Below are positions 51,244 through 60,725 of a stretch of DNA of 64,000 bases, piece by piece (position 1 is the first letter of the stretch; every line of letters starts with the position of its first letter). This DNA is from Taklimakanibacter sp049323275 (GTDB lineage Bacteria > Pseudomonadota > Alphaproteobacteria > Rhizobiales > Aestuariivirgaceae). The stretch covers positions 1-64,000 of the forward strand of contig JBMOOM010000062.1 of assembly GCA_049323275.1 (NCBI GenBank), given 5' to 3'. The translations under genes were made by a program, and so were the position numbers. A model generated the notes under the pieces. The model was not told the DNA's origin. It saw only the letters and a list, made by a program, of their open reading frames with translations, and searched no databases.

Positions 51244-51357
51244 GCCGCCGGCCCATACCGGGGCGGTCGTGACCGGTCGCCCCTTGTGGCCGGCGGACAT
51301 CCTGCATTATCGTGCCGTCATGGACTGACGGGTCCTCGGGGGCGACGGGGTTCCTTC

Positions 51358-52653
51358 ATGACGAATGCAGCCGCGGCTTCGGCCGGTGAGGCTGGCCATG
51401 CCGACCGCAGGCGCGTGGTCTGGGCCGGCATCGTCGGCAATGTGATGGAATGGTACGACTTCGCCATTTACGGCTTTTTCGCCCGCACCATCGGCAGCCT
51501 CTATTTCCCAGCCGAGGACGCGCGCACCTCGCTCCTCGCCGCCTATGCGGTCTTCGCCGTCGGCTTCTTCATGCGGCCCTTGGGCGCCATTCTCTTCGGC
51601 CATATCGGCGACCGGGTCGGCCGCGGCCCGGCTTTGCTGTGGTCGGTGGTGGCGATGGCGGTGCCCACTCTGTTCATGGGCCTGCTGCCGACCTATGCCG
51701 ATATCGGCATCTGGGCGTCGATCCTGATGCTCGCCTGCCGCATGATGCAGGGCCTGGCGGTGGGCGGCGAGTTCACCAGCTCCGCCGTGTTCCTGGCTGA
51801 AACCGCGCAACCCGGACGGCGCGGCGCGGCGGCGGCCTGGGCGGCCTTCGGCGCCACCGGCGGCATTCTGCTCGGTTCCGCCGTCGGCGCGCTCGTTCTC
51901 AACATCCTGCCACTCGAGGACGTGGTGGCCTGGGGCTGGCGCGTGCCGTTCCTGTTCGGCGTGCTGGTCGGCGTCGCCGGATTCCTGCTGCGCCGGCGCA
52001 TGGAATTCGACAAGCCGGCGGCCCGCGAAGGCTCGCCGCTGCTGCAGGCGCTGCGCGAGCATCCGGTGGCGATGCTGCAGGCGGTGTGCATCAGCCTCGT
52101 CAACGCCGTCGCGTTTTATCTGATCTTCGTTTATCTCGTCACCTGGCTGAAGCTCGCCGCCGATATGGGGGCGCGCACCGCGCTGCAGATCAACTCGCTC
52201 AATATGGTGATCCTGCTCGGCGTGGTGCTGTCCGCGGCGCGCCTGTCGGACCGCATCGGCCGCAAGCCGATCCTCGCCGGCGCCTCGATCGGCCTTCTCA
52301 TCTTCGCCTGGCCGCTGTTCGCGCTGATGCAGACCGGGCAGGTTCTCTATGTCTTCCTCGGCCAGATGGGCTTCACCTTGCTCATCGGCGCCTACGGCGC
52401 GGTCAACGCCATCGCGCTCTGCGAAGTGTTTCCGCGTCCTGTGCGCTGCTCGGCGGTGTCGGCGGCCTATAATCTCGCTTTCGGCCTCGCCGGCGGCACC
52501 GCGCCCGCGGTCGCCACCTGGCTCATCGACACGACCGGCGATTTCACCATGCCGGCCTTCTACATCATGGCCTGCGCCGCCATCTCCGCCGCCGCCGCTC
52601 TCTCGCTGCGCGAGACGCGCACCGGAATGCTGAAGGACGAGGCGATCGCGTAA
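51358..52653 (+). CDS. MFS transporter, metabolite:H+ symporter (MHS) type
   Basis: A 431-residue protein with twelve hydrophobic segments. The MHS-family signature is GIVGNVMEWYDFAIYGFFA near residue 23, followed by RPLGAILFGHIGDRVGR and the RMMQGLAVGGEF motif. Relatives (KgtP, ProP, ShiA) import 2-oxoglutarate, proline/betaine or shikimate. The start at 51358 is chosen as the first Met before the conserved region. It stands alone. Confidence 0.92.
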   Translation: MTNAAAASAGEAGHADRRRVVWAGIVGNVMEWYDFAIYGFFARTIGSLYFPAEDARTSLLAAYAVFAVGFFMRPLGAILFGHIGDRVGRGPALLWSVVAMAVPTLFMGLLPTYADIGIWASILMLACRMMQGLAVGGEFTSSAVFLAETAQPGRRGAAAAWAAFGATGGILLGSAVGALVLNILPLEDVVAWGWRVPFLFGVLVGVAGFLLRRRMEFDKPAAREGSPLLQALREHPVAMLQAVCISLVNAVAFYLIFVYLVTWLKLAADMGARTALQINSLNMVILLGVVLSAARLSDRIGRKPILAGASIGLLIFAWPLFALMQTGQVLYVFLGQMGFTLLIGAYGAVNAIALCEVFPRPVRCSAVSAAYNLAFGLAGGTAPAVATWLIDTTGDFTMPAFYIMACAAISAAAALSLRETRTGMLKDEAIA

Positions 52654-52662
52654 AACTCTCTC

Positions 52663-52770
52663 CACCGTCATCCCGGCGAAAGCCGGGATCCATTGAATTC
52701 CTGCGAAGCGGGCAGCGCTGCCCGCGTTTCACGAATTTAATAGGCCCCGACTTTCGTCGGGGTGACGGGA
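52663..52770. repeat. GTCATCCCGGCGAAAGCCGGGATCCA repeat cluster
   Basis: Left hairpin CCCGGCGAAAGCCGGG at 52671-52686, central GCGGGCAGCGCTGCCCGC palindrome at 52708-52725, and right hairpin CCCCGACTTTCGTCGGGG at 52744-52761. It lies between the convergent MFS and LLM genes and probably acts as a double terminator. The left unit matches the element in the gluQ tail. Confidence 0.8.
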
Positions 52771-52780
52771 GATAAAATCA

Positions 52781-53803
52781 CTACCGCCACCCGAGCTCCG
52801 GCGCCACATGCTTCAAGATCGACTCGATGACATGCGCATTGTAGTCGACGCCGAGCTGGTTCGGCACCGTGAGCAGCAGCGTGTCGGCCTCGGCGATGGC
52901 CTCGTCCCGGACCAGCTCCTTCACCAGCACATCGGGCTCGGCGGCGTAATTGCGCCCGAAGATGGCGCGCGTATCGGCCTCGATGAAGCCGATCTGGTCG
53001 CTCGACTGGTTGCCCTGGCCGAAATAGGCGCGGTCGCGGTCGTCCATCAGCGCGAAGATGCTGCGGCTGACCGACACGCGGGGCTCGCGGGTGTGGCCGG
53101 CGGCTTTCCAGGCCGCCCGATAGGCGCGAATCTGCTCGGCCTGCTGGATATGGAAGGGCTTGCCGCCCTCGTCGAACTTGAGGGTCGAGCTCTGCAGATT
53201 CATGCCGAGCTTCGCCGCCCATTCGGCGGTGGCGTTGGTGGCCGCGCCCCACCAGATGCGCGGTAAGAGGCCGTCCGAATGCGGCTCGAGGCGCAACAGC
53301 CCCGGCGGGTTGGGGAACATCGGCCGCGGATTGGGCTGAGCGAAGCCTTTGCCCTGCAGGAGCTCGAGGAACACTTGCGCGTGCTGGCGCGCCATGTCGG
53401 CGTCGCTTTTGCCGTCCGGCGGCGCGAAGCCGAAATAGCGCCAGCCGTCGATGACCTGCTCGGGCGACCCGCGGCTCAGGCCCAGCTGCAGCCGGCCGCC
53501 GGCGATGAGGTCGGCCGAACCCGCATCCTCGGCCATGTAGAACGGGTTCTCGTAGCGCATGTCGATGACCGCGGTGCCGATCTCGATGCGCTTCGTCCGG
53601 GCGCCCACGGCGGCGAGCAGCGGAAAGGGCGAGGCGAGCTGGCGGGCGAAATGATGGACGCGGAAATAAGCGCCGTCGGCGCCGAGCTCTTCCGCCGCCA
53701 CCGCGAGGTCGATCGACTGCAGCAGCGCGTCCTGAGCCGAGCGGGTCTGCGAATGGGGCGAGGGCGTCCAATGCCCGAAGGAGAGGAATCCGATTTTCTT
53801 CAT
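52781..53803 (-). CDS. LLM-class (luciferase-like) flavin-dependent oxidoreductase
   Basis: A 340-residue TIM-barrel monooxygenase-like protein that uses FMNH2 or F420H2. Family features are AVAAEELGADGAYFRVHHFA near residue 36, KRIEIGTAVIDMRYENPF and LIAGGRLQLGLSRGSPEQVI. The substrate is unknown; relatives oxidise alkanals, alkanesulfonates or aromatic ring compounds. It stands alone, convergent with the MFS gene. Confidence 0.9.
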   Translation of the reverse strand: MKKIGFLSFGHWTPSPHSQTRSAQDALLQSIDLAVAAEELGADGAYFRVHHFARQLASPFPLLAAVGARTKRIEIGTAVIDMRYENPFYMAEDAGSADLIAGGRLQLGLSRGSPEQVIDGWRYFGFAPPDGKSDADMARQHAQVFLELLQGKGFAQPNPRPMFPNPPGLLRLEPHSDGLLPRIWWGAATNATAEWAAKLGMNLQSSTLKFDEGGKPFHIQQAEQIRAYRAAWKAAGHTREPRVSVSRSIFALMDDRDRAYFGQGNQSSDQIGFIEADTRAIFGRNYAAEPDVLVKELVRDEAIAEADTLLLTVPNQLGVDYNAHVIESILKHVAPELGWR

Positions 53804-54127
53804 GGGGAGACCGGTCTGATTGAGCTGACCCTAGGTGGGACCGGCGGCCCCGATCCGCAAGGGCGCCGGATGAAGGGCTGGATTGCGTCGCCGGCAGGCG
53901 AGATGCCGGTCCGTCACGATACAGGTTCCCGCGGAACGCGCCGCTTTGTGGCAATTACCACGTGACATCGGCGCAAATCCTGTTATCAAGCCCCGCCGTC
54001 GCGATATTGGACAGCGGCGCGGGGCCGGGGAACACCTTATCGAAAGCGATGGGACGGCCGGTGTGGCGCGGGCATGGATGCTCGCCCTGTTAAAATTCTG
54101 AGACTATGTAACGGTGGGCATCGGCGC
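53804..54127. other. Gene-free stretch between LLM and esterase genes
   Basis: No credible gene. It contains GTGG-CAATTA-CCAC (53948-53961) and a GC-rich hairpin around 53985-54025, and an AT-rich TGTTAAAATTCTGAGACTAT just before the esterase that could hold its promoter. None is firm. Confidence 0.4.
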
Positions 54128-55030
54128 ATGACGTATATCCGTTTCAATGCAGTTCTCGCGGCGGGCATCCTGGCCGCTGTGGCCTTCGGCGCGAGTCCCG
54201 CCCTTCAGGCCCGCGACGCGTCTCTCTGCGCCGGGAGCGGCGCGCCCGCCGGCAAGGCGGCGGCCGGCGCCGGGTCTTGCATCGAACCCGCCGGCAAGGC
54301 CGCCGCTGCCGCCGTCCCGGAAAATCCGGGCAAGCCGGTTCTCGACCGCAACAAGCAGGCGACGGGCTCCGCCATTCCGGGCCCGGTCACCCGCGCCCGC
54401 GATTTCGTCTTTCGCTGGCTGCGTCCTGAATCACCCTCCGGCGAGACGATCGTGCTGCTGCATGGCTCGGGTGGCGACGAGGCGAGCATGTTCAAGCTCG
54501 CCGCGCGCATCGCCCCCGACGCGACATTGCTGGGCGTGCGCGGCCGCGTCGTTCAGAAGGGCATCAAGCGCTGGTATGCGCGGGTGACGCCGACCCGCTT
54601 CGACCAGGCCGATATCCGCAACGAGGCGCGCGCTTTCGCAAAGTTCCTGACCGAGCGGATGGCGGCCGAGAAGCTCGACCTCGATCGCGCCGTCTTCATC
54701 GGTTACTCCAACGGCGCCAATCTGATCGCCGCGCTGACGCTGCTGCAGCCCGATCTGGTCCATCGCGCCGTGCTGCTGCGCGCCATGCCGGTCCTCGACA
54801 CGGCGCCCGCCGCCGATCTCAAGGGAACGCGGTTTCTCTCCGTCGCCGGCGAGCGCGACAAGATCTACGGCCCCTTCGCGCCCGAGCTCGCCGAGCTGCT
54901 GCGCCAGCACGGCGCCGTCGTCGACACCGCCGTGGTCGCCCGCGGCCATCTCCTCGGCGATGAGGACGTGAAGGTGGTCAGCGACTGGCTGAAGGCGGCC
55001 AATGCGGTGGCGGGTGGGACGGCGCAATAG
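54128..55030 (+). CDS. Secreted alpha/beta hydrolase (phospholipase/carboxylesterase type)
   Basis: A 300-residue protein with a signal peptide (VLAAGILAAVAFGASPAL, cut near QARDA). A low-complexity Ala/Gly/Lys linker (about 32-75) has two AGKAAA units. The hydrolase domain has the oxyanion motif LLHGSGGDEASMF, nucleophile Ser in IGYSNGANL, Asp in GERDKIYGP and His in RGHLLGDED. This is the YpfH/carboxylesterase-2 layout. It is probably periplasmic. The substrate is unknown. Confidence 0.85.
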   Translation: MTYIRFNAVLAAGILAAVAFGASPALQARDASLCAGSGAPAGKAAAGAGSCIEPAGKAAAAAVPENPGKPVLDRNKQATGSAIPGPVTRARDFVFRWLRPESPSGETIVLLHGSGGDEASMFKLAARIAPDATLLGVRGRVVQKGIKRWYARVTPTRFDQADIRNEARAFAKFLTERMAAEKLDLDRAVFIGYSNGANLIAALTLLQPDLVHRAVLLRAMPVLDTAPAADLKGTRFLSVAGERDKIYGPFAPELAELLRQHGAVVDTAVVARGHLLGDEDVKVVSDWLKAANAVAGGTAQ

Positions 55031-55237
55031 CTGACCGAAGACGGGAGAGCGCCGGCGACAGCATCAGCCCAACGCCGGCGATGCCGCTCGCGGTTGCAAG
55101 ACCATTCTCGGTAAGACTTGGTCATCCAGCCCTCCTCATCTGCTGGTAACCACTTACGCCAGCGTGCGTATTGGCACAGCGCTTCTCCGATCATAGCTCT
55201 CTTGCGAACGACAAGCCGTCTCATGAGGAGAAGAATC

Positions 55238-56188
55238 GTGACAAGAGCAAAACCGGATACAATGCAGGCCGCGGCCATCGACCGCTTCGGGGGCGCCGAG
55301 CTGATTACTGTGCGCGCCGTTCCGGTGCCGCAGGTCGGGCCGCGCGATGTCCTGATCCAGGTCGAAATAGCGGGCGTAGCCTCGTGGGACGCGGTCGAGC
55401 GTGAGGGGCATTATGACGGGGCTTTTGGAATGCCGTCGACATTCCCTATGTGCTCGGCTGGGACTGCGCGGGCACGGTCGCCGCCGTTGGTGGAAGGCGA
55501 CCGGGTATACGCGGCCACCATGCCGCTGCCCAAGGGAGGAACCTACGCCACCTACGCGGCAACGAATGCGGACAACGTGTCGCTCATCCCCGCCAGGCTT
55601 ACGATCGAGCAGGCGGGCGTCATGGGCTGTGATGCGTTGACCGCGCTCAGCGGCCTGGAGGAGATCGGCCTGAAGCAGGGCGATACGATAATGATCTTCG
55701 GTGCCAGCGGCGGTATCGGGCACATGGCCGTCCAGCTCGCAAAATAAAGGGGCGCCCGCATAGTCGCGGTGGATTCGGGCGATGACGGCGTGGCGCTGAC
55801 GCGGCGGCTGGGCGCCGACGCCGTCGTCGACGGGCGCAAGGACGACGTGGTGGCGGCCGCCCGCGAATTCGCCCCCGGCGGCCTCGACGCGGCCCTTGTC
55901 ACCGCCGGCGGCAAGGCGGCCAACCTCGCATTGTCGGCCGTGCGCGACGGCGGGCGGGTCGCCTGCCCCCATGGCGTGACGCCCGATCCAATTGTCCGGC
56001 CCGGCGTGGCGCTCATTCGCTACAACGGCGCCCGCGGCCAGAATGCCACCGACAAGCTCAATCGCCTGATCGACTCTGGCCCGTTCGATGTCCATGTCGC
56101 CCGCACATTCCCATTCGACCAGGTTGTCGACGCGCACAGGATGCTTGCAATCCACTATCTCGGCAAGCTCGCTTTACGAGTGAGGTGA
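55238..56188 (+). pseudogene. NADP-dependent quinone/zinc-type alcohol dehydrogenase, broken
   Basis: A GTG (or ATG 55262) starts a medium-chain reductase with MQAAAIDRFGGAELITVRAV. Three lesions are visible. Near 55444-55447 the frame slips so that YVLGWDCAGTVAAVGG is encoded in the other frame. It slips back near 55488 to resume EGDRVYAATMPLPKGG. TAA at 55745-55747 interrupts QLAK*RGARIVAVDSGDDG; the rest runs in the same frame to 56188 (GGLDAALVTAGGKAANLA). All expected domains remain, so decay is recent. Confidence 0.88.
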
Positions 56189-56405
56189 GCATGTGGTGGA
56201 GTCTATACGGCATCCCCAAGGGGTGCAGTCCGAAATCCCCACATCGCAGCCCAAGCTCCACCGTCTTACAGGCCGACCTGAGGCGGAAGTACAAGCTCAT
56301 GTGCTGCACGGCAGACCTTAAGCGACGCAAGGTGCTTGACTACATATTGTTCGCGGTGCACTACAGATCAAACGGTGGCAAACGCATGTGGAATGGGTCG
56401 TGCTT

Positions 56406-56735
56406 ATGGGTATCCTCGTAGACCGCCTACGCGAGCGTGCGAAGCAGCTTGGCATCTCGAATGCCGAGGCGGCTCGGCGAGCAGGATTGGATGAACGAAG
56501 ATATGCCCACTATGTGTCTGGGAGGAGGGAACCTAACCTTCAGACGCTGCTAACAATATCGAACTCGCTTGGGACCACACCGAACTGGTTGCTGGGAGTA
56601 GTTAGTAGTGATGAGAATGATGCAGCCAAGGCAGAATTGTTCGAGCGCTTCAGAAATGCAGCGTGTGCAATGACGGCGGAACAGCTGGAAATATTCATCA
56701 TACAGGCTGAAGCCATAGCAATTTCCAACAGATGA
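56406..56735 (+). CDS. XRE-family regulator of the restriction-modification island
   Basis: A 109-residue protein with an N-terminal Cro/C1-type helix-turn-helix (ISNAEAARRAGLDERRYAHY, about residues 16-35) and a short helical tail. Start 56406 is preferred to the in-frame ATG 56388 because the domain begins there. It lies just upstream of hsdR on the same strand, where many R-M systems keep a controller (C) protein. AT-rich codon use differs from the preceding genes. Confidence 0.82.
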   Translation: MGILVDRLRERAKQLGISNAEAARRAGLDERRYAHYVSGRREPNLQTLLTISNSLGTTPNWLLGVVSSDENDAAKAELFERFRNAACAMTAEQLEIFIIQAEAIAISNR

Positions 56736-56756
56736 AATAGGTGACAGCCGACACGA

Positions 56757-59132
56757 GTGCACAGGGGATTTTTCTTGGATACTGAGGCTGATACATGCCG
56801 GAAAGAGGTGATACCGAAGCTTGTTGAAGCCGGTTGGGATAGCCTGCCCTATGCTATCAATGAGCAGCGATCATTCACGGACGGACGAATTGTGTTTGTC
56901 GGCGGAAAGGCGCGTCGGGGGCGGCAAAAACGAGCCGACTTCATCCTGCGTTATCGGCCGGACTTTCCCATTGCCGTGGTCGAGGCGAAATCCAAATACA
57001 AACACGCTGCCGATGGCCTTCAACAGGCCAAGGAGTATGCGGAAATTCTTGGTCTCAAATTTGCTTTCGCCACAAATGGCCGGGAAATCGTCGAGATGGA
57101 CTACACTACCGGCGTTGAATGCGAGCTGGCCACGTTTCCGTCACCCGAAGAGCTATGGGAGCGTCTGTCCCAATCCGAGAAGCTTGACGACGATATCAAG
57201 GGACACCTCCTTTCGCCCACTTTTCCCGACAAGGACAAACCGCTTCGTTACTATCAGGAAATTGCGGTCAATCGCGCAGTGCGGTCCATCCTCCAGCAGC
57301 GCAAGCGCGTTCTGCTCACCCTTTGCACCGGTGCAGGCAAAACGGCTGTTGCATTCCAAATTTGCTGGAAGCTCTGGAACGGCAGTTGGAACCCGAAGGG
57401 CAAGAACCGGAAACCGAAAATCCTGTTCTTGGCCGACCGGAACGTTCTGGTAGACGATCCCAAAGACAAAGATTTTAGCGCCTTTGGTGATGCCCGCTTC
57501 AAAATCAGCGGTGGGGAAATCAGCAAAGGACGCGACATCTATTTCGCGATCTACCAAGCTATTGCGGGTGATGAATCCCGCGACGGCCTATTCAAGGAAT
57601 ATGCGAAGGATTTCTTCGACCTAATCATTGTTGATGAATGCCACCGTGGCAGCGCCCGAGATGACAGCAATTGGCGTGAAATTCTGGAATGGTTTGAACC
57701 AGCCTACCAGATCGGCATGACCGCTACGCCAAAGCGGGAAGACAACGCAGATACCTACAATTACTTCGGTGATCCAGTTTACGAATACAGCCTTGCCCAA
57801 GGCATCGCCGATGGCTTCTTGGCACCCTATCGCGTACACCGGGTGATTTCCGATTTCGATGCGGCTGGCTGGCGTCCGTCTCAAGGAGAACTCGACCGCT
57901 ACGGACGTGAAATCCCTGACGCACAATACGGAACGCGCGATTTTGAACGTGTCGTTGCTCTACGTGCGAGAACCGAGGCATTCGCAACGCACCTGACAAG
58001 CTTCCTCAAGCAAACAGATCGTTTCGCGAAAACCATCATCTTTTGCGTCAACCAAGAGCATGCCCTTGAGATGCGCAATGCGCTTGCGCGCCTCAGCGCT
58101 GACCTCGTGAAAGAGCACCCCGACTATGTGTGTCGCGTGACTTCCGATGAAGGCGATATCGGCTCCGCACACCGCGCCAACTTTCAGGATATCGACAAGG
58201 CCACGCCCGTTATCCTCACAACGTCACAACTGCTGACAACGGGTGTCGACGCGCCAACGTGCAAGAATGTGGTGCTAGCGCGTGTCGTCGGTTCAATGCC
58301 GGAATTTAAGCAGATCATCGGGCGTGGAACACGTCTGCGGCCCGACTACGGTAAATTGGCCTTCAACATCATTGACTACACCGGCACGGCCACTGAGAAG
58401 TTCGCCGATCCGGCTTTTGACGGTGATCCGGTCAGAGAGCGTGAACAGTTCATCGATGAAGACGGCGATGTTGTTGACGAAACTGAAATCACCGAAGAGG
58501 CCGATACGCCCAGCGACACCGACGCAACCGATATTGAGGACTTAACCGGCGGATTACCCGACGACAAGGAACTGGGCATGCCACGAAAATTCTACTATGA
58601 CGGTGGTAGCGTCGAAATTATCCGTCAACTGGTCTACGAACTCGATTCCGAGGGCAAGCAACTCACCGTCCGTCAGCTGACCGATTACACTGGCGAGAAG
58701 GTGCGGACGCTCTATCCAAACGCTTCCGAACTCAGGAAGGATTGGCTGGACCCGGGACGTCGAGCCGACATCATCGAGCAGCTTGAAGAAAAGGGCATCG
58801 ACACGCAAACGCTTGGTGAGGCTGTGGGCAAGCCCGATGCCGATCCGTTCGACCTGCTTTGCCATCTTGCCTACAACACCCCACTGCGAACGCGCCGCGA
58901 GCGTGCCGAACGTTTGAAGCGCGAAGAATTGGCGTTCTTCGAACAGCACGGAGAAAAAGCCCGCGAGGTGCTCGACGCCCTCATTGAGAAATATGCGGAG
59001 CACGGAACCGCACAATTCAAAATGCCGGACGTACTCGAAATCCCGCCTTTCAACGATTGGGGAAACGTCGTGGAAATCGCTGCGCGCTTTGGCGGTGGCA
59101 AGGCCATGCGCGAAGCCGTCAACGAACTATAA
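56757..59132 (+). CDS. hsdR: Type I restriction enzyme R subunit (EcoEI/EcoKI-like HsdR)
   Basis: A 791-residue restriction translocase. The nuclease core is RADFILRYRPDFPIAVVEAK (Asp near 65, Glu-x-Lys near 79). The SF2 helicase has Walker A TLCTGAGKTAVAFQ, DECHRGS, TATPKRE and the late motif IIGRGTRLRPD. The C-terminus matches the EcoEI-type domain. The start is uncertain: GTG 56757, or TTG 56775, which has AGGGGA 6 bases upstream and fits the family N-terminus (DTEADTCRKEVIPKL). hsdM follows after 36 bases. Confidence 0.92.
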   Translation: MHRGFFLDTEADTCRKEVIPKLVEAGWDSLPYAINEQRSFTDGRIVFVGGKARRGRQKRADFILRYRPDFPIAVVEAKSKYKHAADGLQQAKEYAEILGLKFAFATNGREIVEMDYTTGVECELATFPSPEELWERLSQSEKLDDDIKGHLLSPTFPDKDKPLRYYQEIAVNRAVRSILQQRKRVLLTLCTGAGKTAVAFQICWKLWNGSWNPKGKNRKPKILFLADRNVLVDDPKDKDFSAFGDARFKISGGEISKGRDIYFAIYQAIAGDESRDGLFKEYAKDFFDLIIVDECHRGSARDDSNWREILEWFEPAYQIGMTATPKREDNADTYNYFGDPVYEYSLAQGIADGFLAPYRVHRVISDFDAAGWRPSQGELDRYGREIPDAQYGTRDFERVVALRARTEAFATHLTSFLKQTDRFAKTIIFCVNQEHALEMRNALARLSADLVKEHPDYVCRVTSDEGDIGSAHRANFQDIDKATPVILTTSQLLTTGVDAPTCKNVVLARVVGSMPEFKQIIGRGTRLRPDYGKLAFNIIDYTGTATEKFADPAFDGDPVREREQFIDEDGDVVDETEITEEADTPSDTDATDIEDLTGGLPDDKELGMPRKFYYDGGSVEIIRQLVYELDSEGKQLTVRQLTDYTGEKVRTLYPNASELRKDWLDPGRRADIIEQLEEKGIDTQTLGEAVGKPDADPFDLLCHLAYNTPLRTRRERAERLKREELAFFEQHGEKAREVLDALIEKYAEHGTAQFKMPDVLEIPPFNDWGNVVEIAARFGGGKAMREAVNEL

Positions 59133-59168
59133 AAACGCCTCTACGGCGCATAAGAAAGAGAATTACCC

Positions 59169-60725
59169 TTGGCCCGGCAACCGAAGAAGAACCAGCCACA
59201 GACAGCCGCCCAACGCCTTGACAGCATCATCAAGTCGGCACGCAAGATCATGCGCAAGGACAAGGGGCTGAGCGGCGATCTTGACCGTCTGCCAATGCTC
59301 ACTTGGATTATGTTCCTGAAGTTCTTGGACGACATGGAGCGTATTGAAGAAGAGCGTGCGGAAATCGCGGGCAAGGCATATCGCGGTGCTATCGAAGCTC
59401 CCTATCGTTGGCGCGATTGGGCCGCTGACGAAGGTGGTATCGCCGGCTCCGACTTGATCGACTTCTTAACGTTGGACAAAACCGAACGCCCGGACGGCAC
59501 CAGGGGGGCGGGCTTGTTCGCTTATCTGCGAAACCTTCGCGGAAACAGCAGTGCGCGCGGGCGCAAGGACGTAATCGCAACGGTATTCCGTGGTCTGTCT
59601 AACCGTATGGAAAGCGGTTATCTGCTTCGCGATGTCATCAATCTCATTGACGGCATCCATTTCGATTCCTCTGACGAAATTCATACGCTCGGTAGGCTAT
59701 ATGAAACTCTACTACGAGAAATGCGTGATGCTGCCGGGGATTCCGGCGAATTCTACACGCCGCGCCCCATTGTGCGTTTCATGGTCGAAGTCATCAACCC
59801 ACAGCTTGGCGAAACGGTCCTTGATCCGGCATGTGGTACGGGCGGCTTTTTGACCGAAGCTTATGAGCACATGGCCAAACAAGCCAATACGGTCGGAAAG
59901 CGCGAAATCCTCCAATCATCGAGTATATTTGGAGGCGAAGCGAAGCCGCTCCCCTTCCTTCTCGTTCAGATGAACCTACTGCTGCATGGTTTGGAAGCGC
60001 CTAGAATCACACCGGACAACTCTTTGAAGGTTCGCCTGTCGGAAATTGGTGAAGCCGACCGCGTAGACGTCATTCTGACGAACCCACCTTTCGGCGGAGA
60101 GGAGGAAACAGGCATCCTGAACAACTTCCCCGAAGACCGGCGTACGACGGAAACGGCCTTGCTGTTTTTGCAACTCATCATGCGGCGCCTAAAGCGCGGC
60201 GGCAAAGGCCGTGCCGCTGTCGTCGTTCCGCATGGTGTCTTGTTTGGTGATGGTATCGCAGCTCGCATCAAAGCGGATATGTTGAGGAAATTCAACCTGC
60301 ATACTGTCGTTCGCCTTCCAGAAGGGGTTTTTGAGCCTTACACGCCGATACCTACAAACGTTCTCTTCCTCGACACGACGAAGGCAACCGAAGATATCTG
60401 GTTTTACGAACAGCCAAAGCCGGAGGGACGTCGAAAGTACTCAAAAACAGCACCGCTACTTTTCGAGGAAATGAAGCCCTGTTTAGATTGGTGGAACGCA
60501 CGCGAAGAAAACGAACAGGCATGGAAAGTTCACGGCCCCGAACTTATCGTAGCCGACAAAGCAGGCCGGATTGTTGCCTGCAATCTTGACCTGAAGAACC
60601 CGAATGCAGGCGGTGTGGTCGATCATCGCACCCCCCTCGAAATCGTCGAAAGCATTGAGACAAAAGAACGGCGCATTCTTTCCATCATGGACGATATCAA
60701 GCGCACATTGTCGGAGATGCCATAG
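59169..60725 (+). CDS. hsdM: Type I DNA methyltransferase (M subunit)
   Basis: A 518-residue N6-adenine methyltransferase. The N-terminal helical HsdM domain begins near residue 13. GEFYTPRPIVRFMVEVI precedes the SAM motif DPACGTGGFLTEAYEHM (about 218-234), and the catalytic NPPFGG lies near residue 306. TTG start at 59169 after AAAGAGAA. The stop overlaps the hsdS start by one base (TAGTG), so the M and S subunits are made together, as needed for M2S1 assembly. Confidence 0.94.
   Translation: MARQPKKNQPQTAAQRLDSIIKSARKIMRKDKGLSGDLDRLPMLTWIMFLKFLDDMERIEEERAEIAGKAYRGAIEAPYRWRDWAADEGGIAGSDLIDFLTLDKTERPDGTRGAGLFAYLRNLRGNSSARGRKDVIATVFRGLSNRMESGYLLRDVINLIDGIHFDSSDEIHTLGRLYETLLREMRDAAGDSGEFYTPRPIVRFMVEVINPQLGETVLDPACGTGGFLTEAYEHMAKQANTVGKREILQSSSIFGGEAKPLPFLLVQMNLLLHGLEAPRITPDNSLKVRLSEIGEADRVDVILTNPPFGGEEETGILNNFPEDRRTTETALLFLQLIMRRLKRGGKGRAAVVVPHGVLFGDGIAARIKADMLRKFNLHTVVRLPEGVFEPYTPIPTNVLFLDTTKATEDIWFYEQPKPEGRRKYSKTAPLLFEEMKPCLDWWNAREENEQAWKVHGPELIVADKAGRIVACNLDLKNPNAGGVVDHRTPLEIVESIETKERRILSIMDDIKRTLSEMP

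Noticed and set aside
56185..56421. 78-codon frame between the pseudogene and the XRE gene
   Set aside because: No family, no ribosome site, atypical composition; more likely island boundary DNA.
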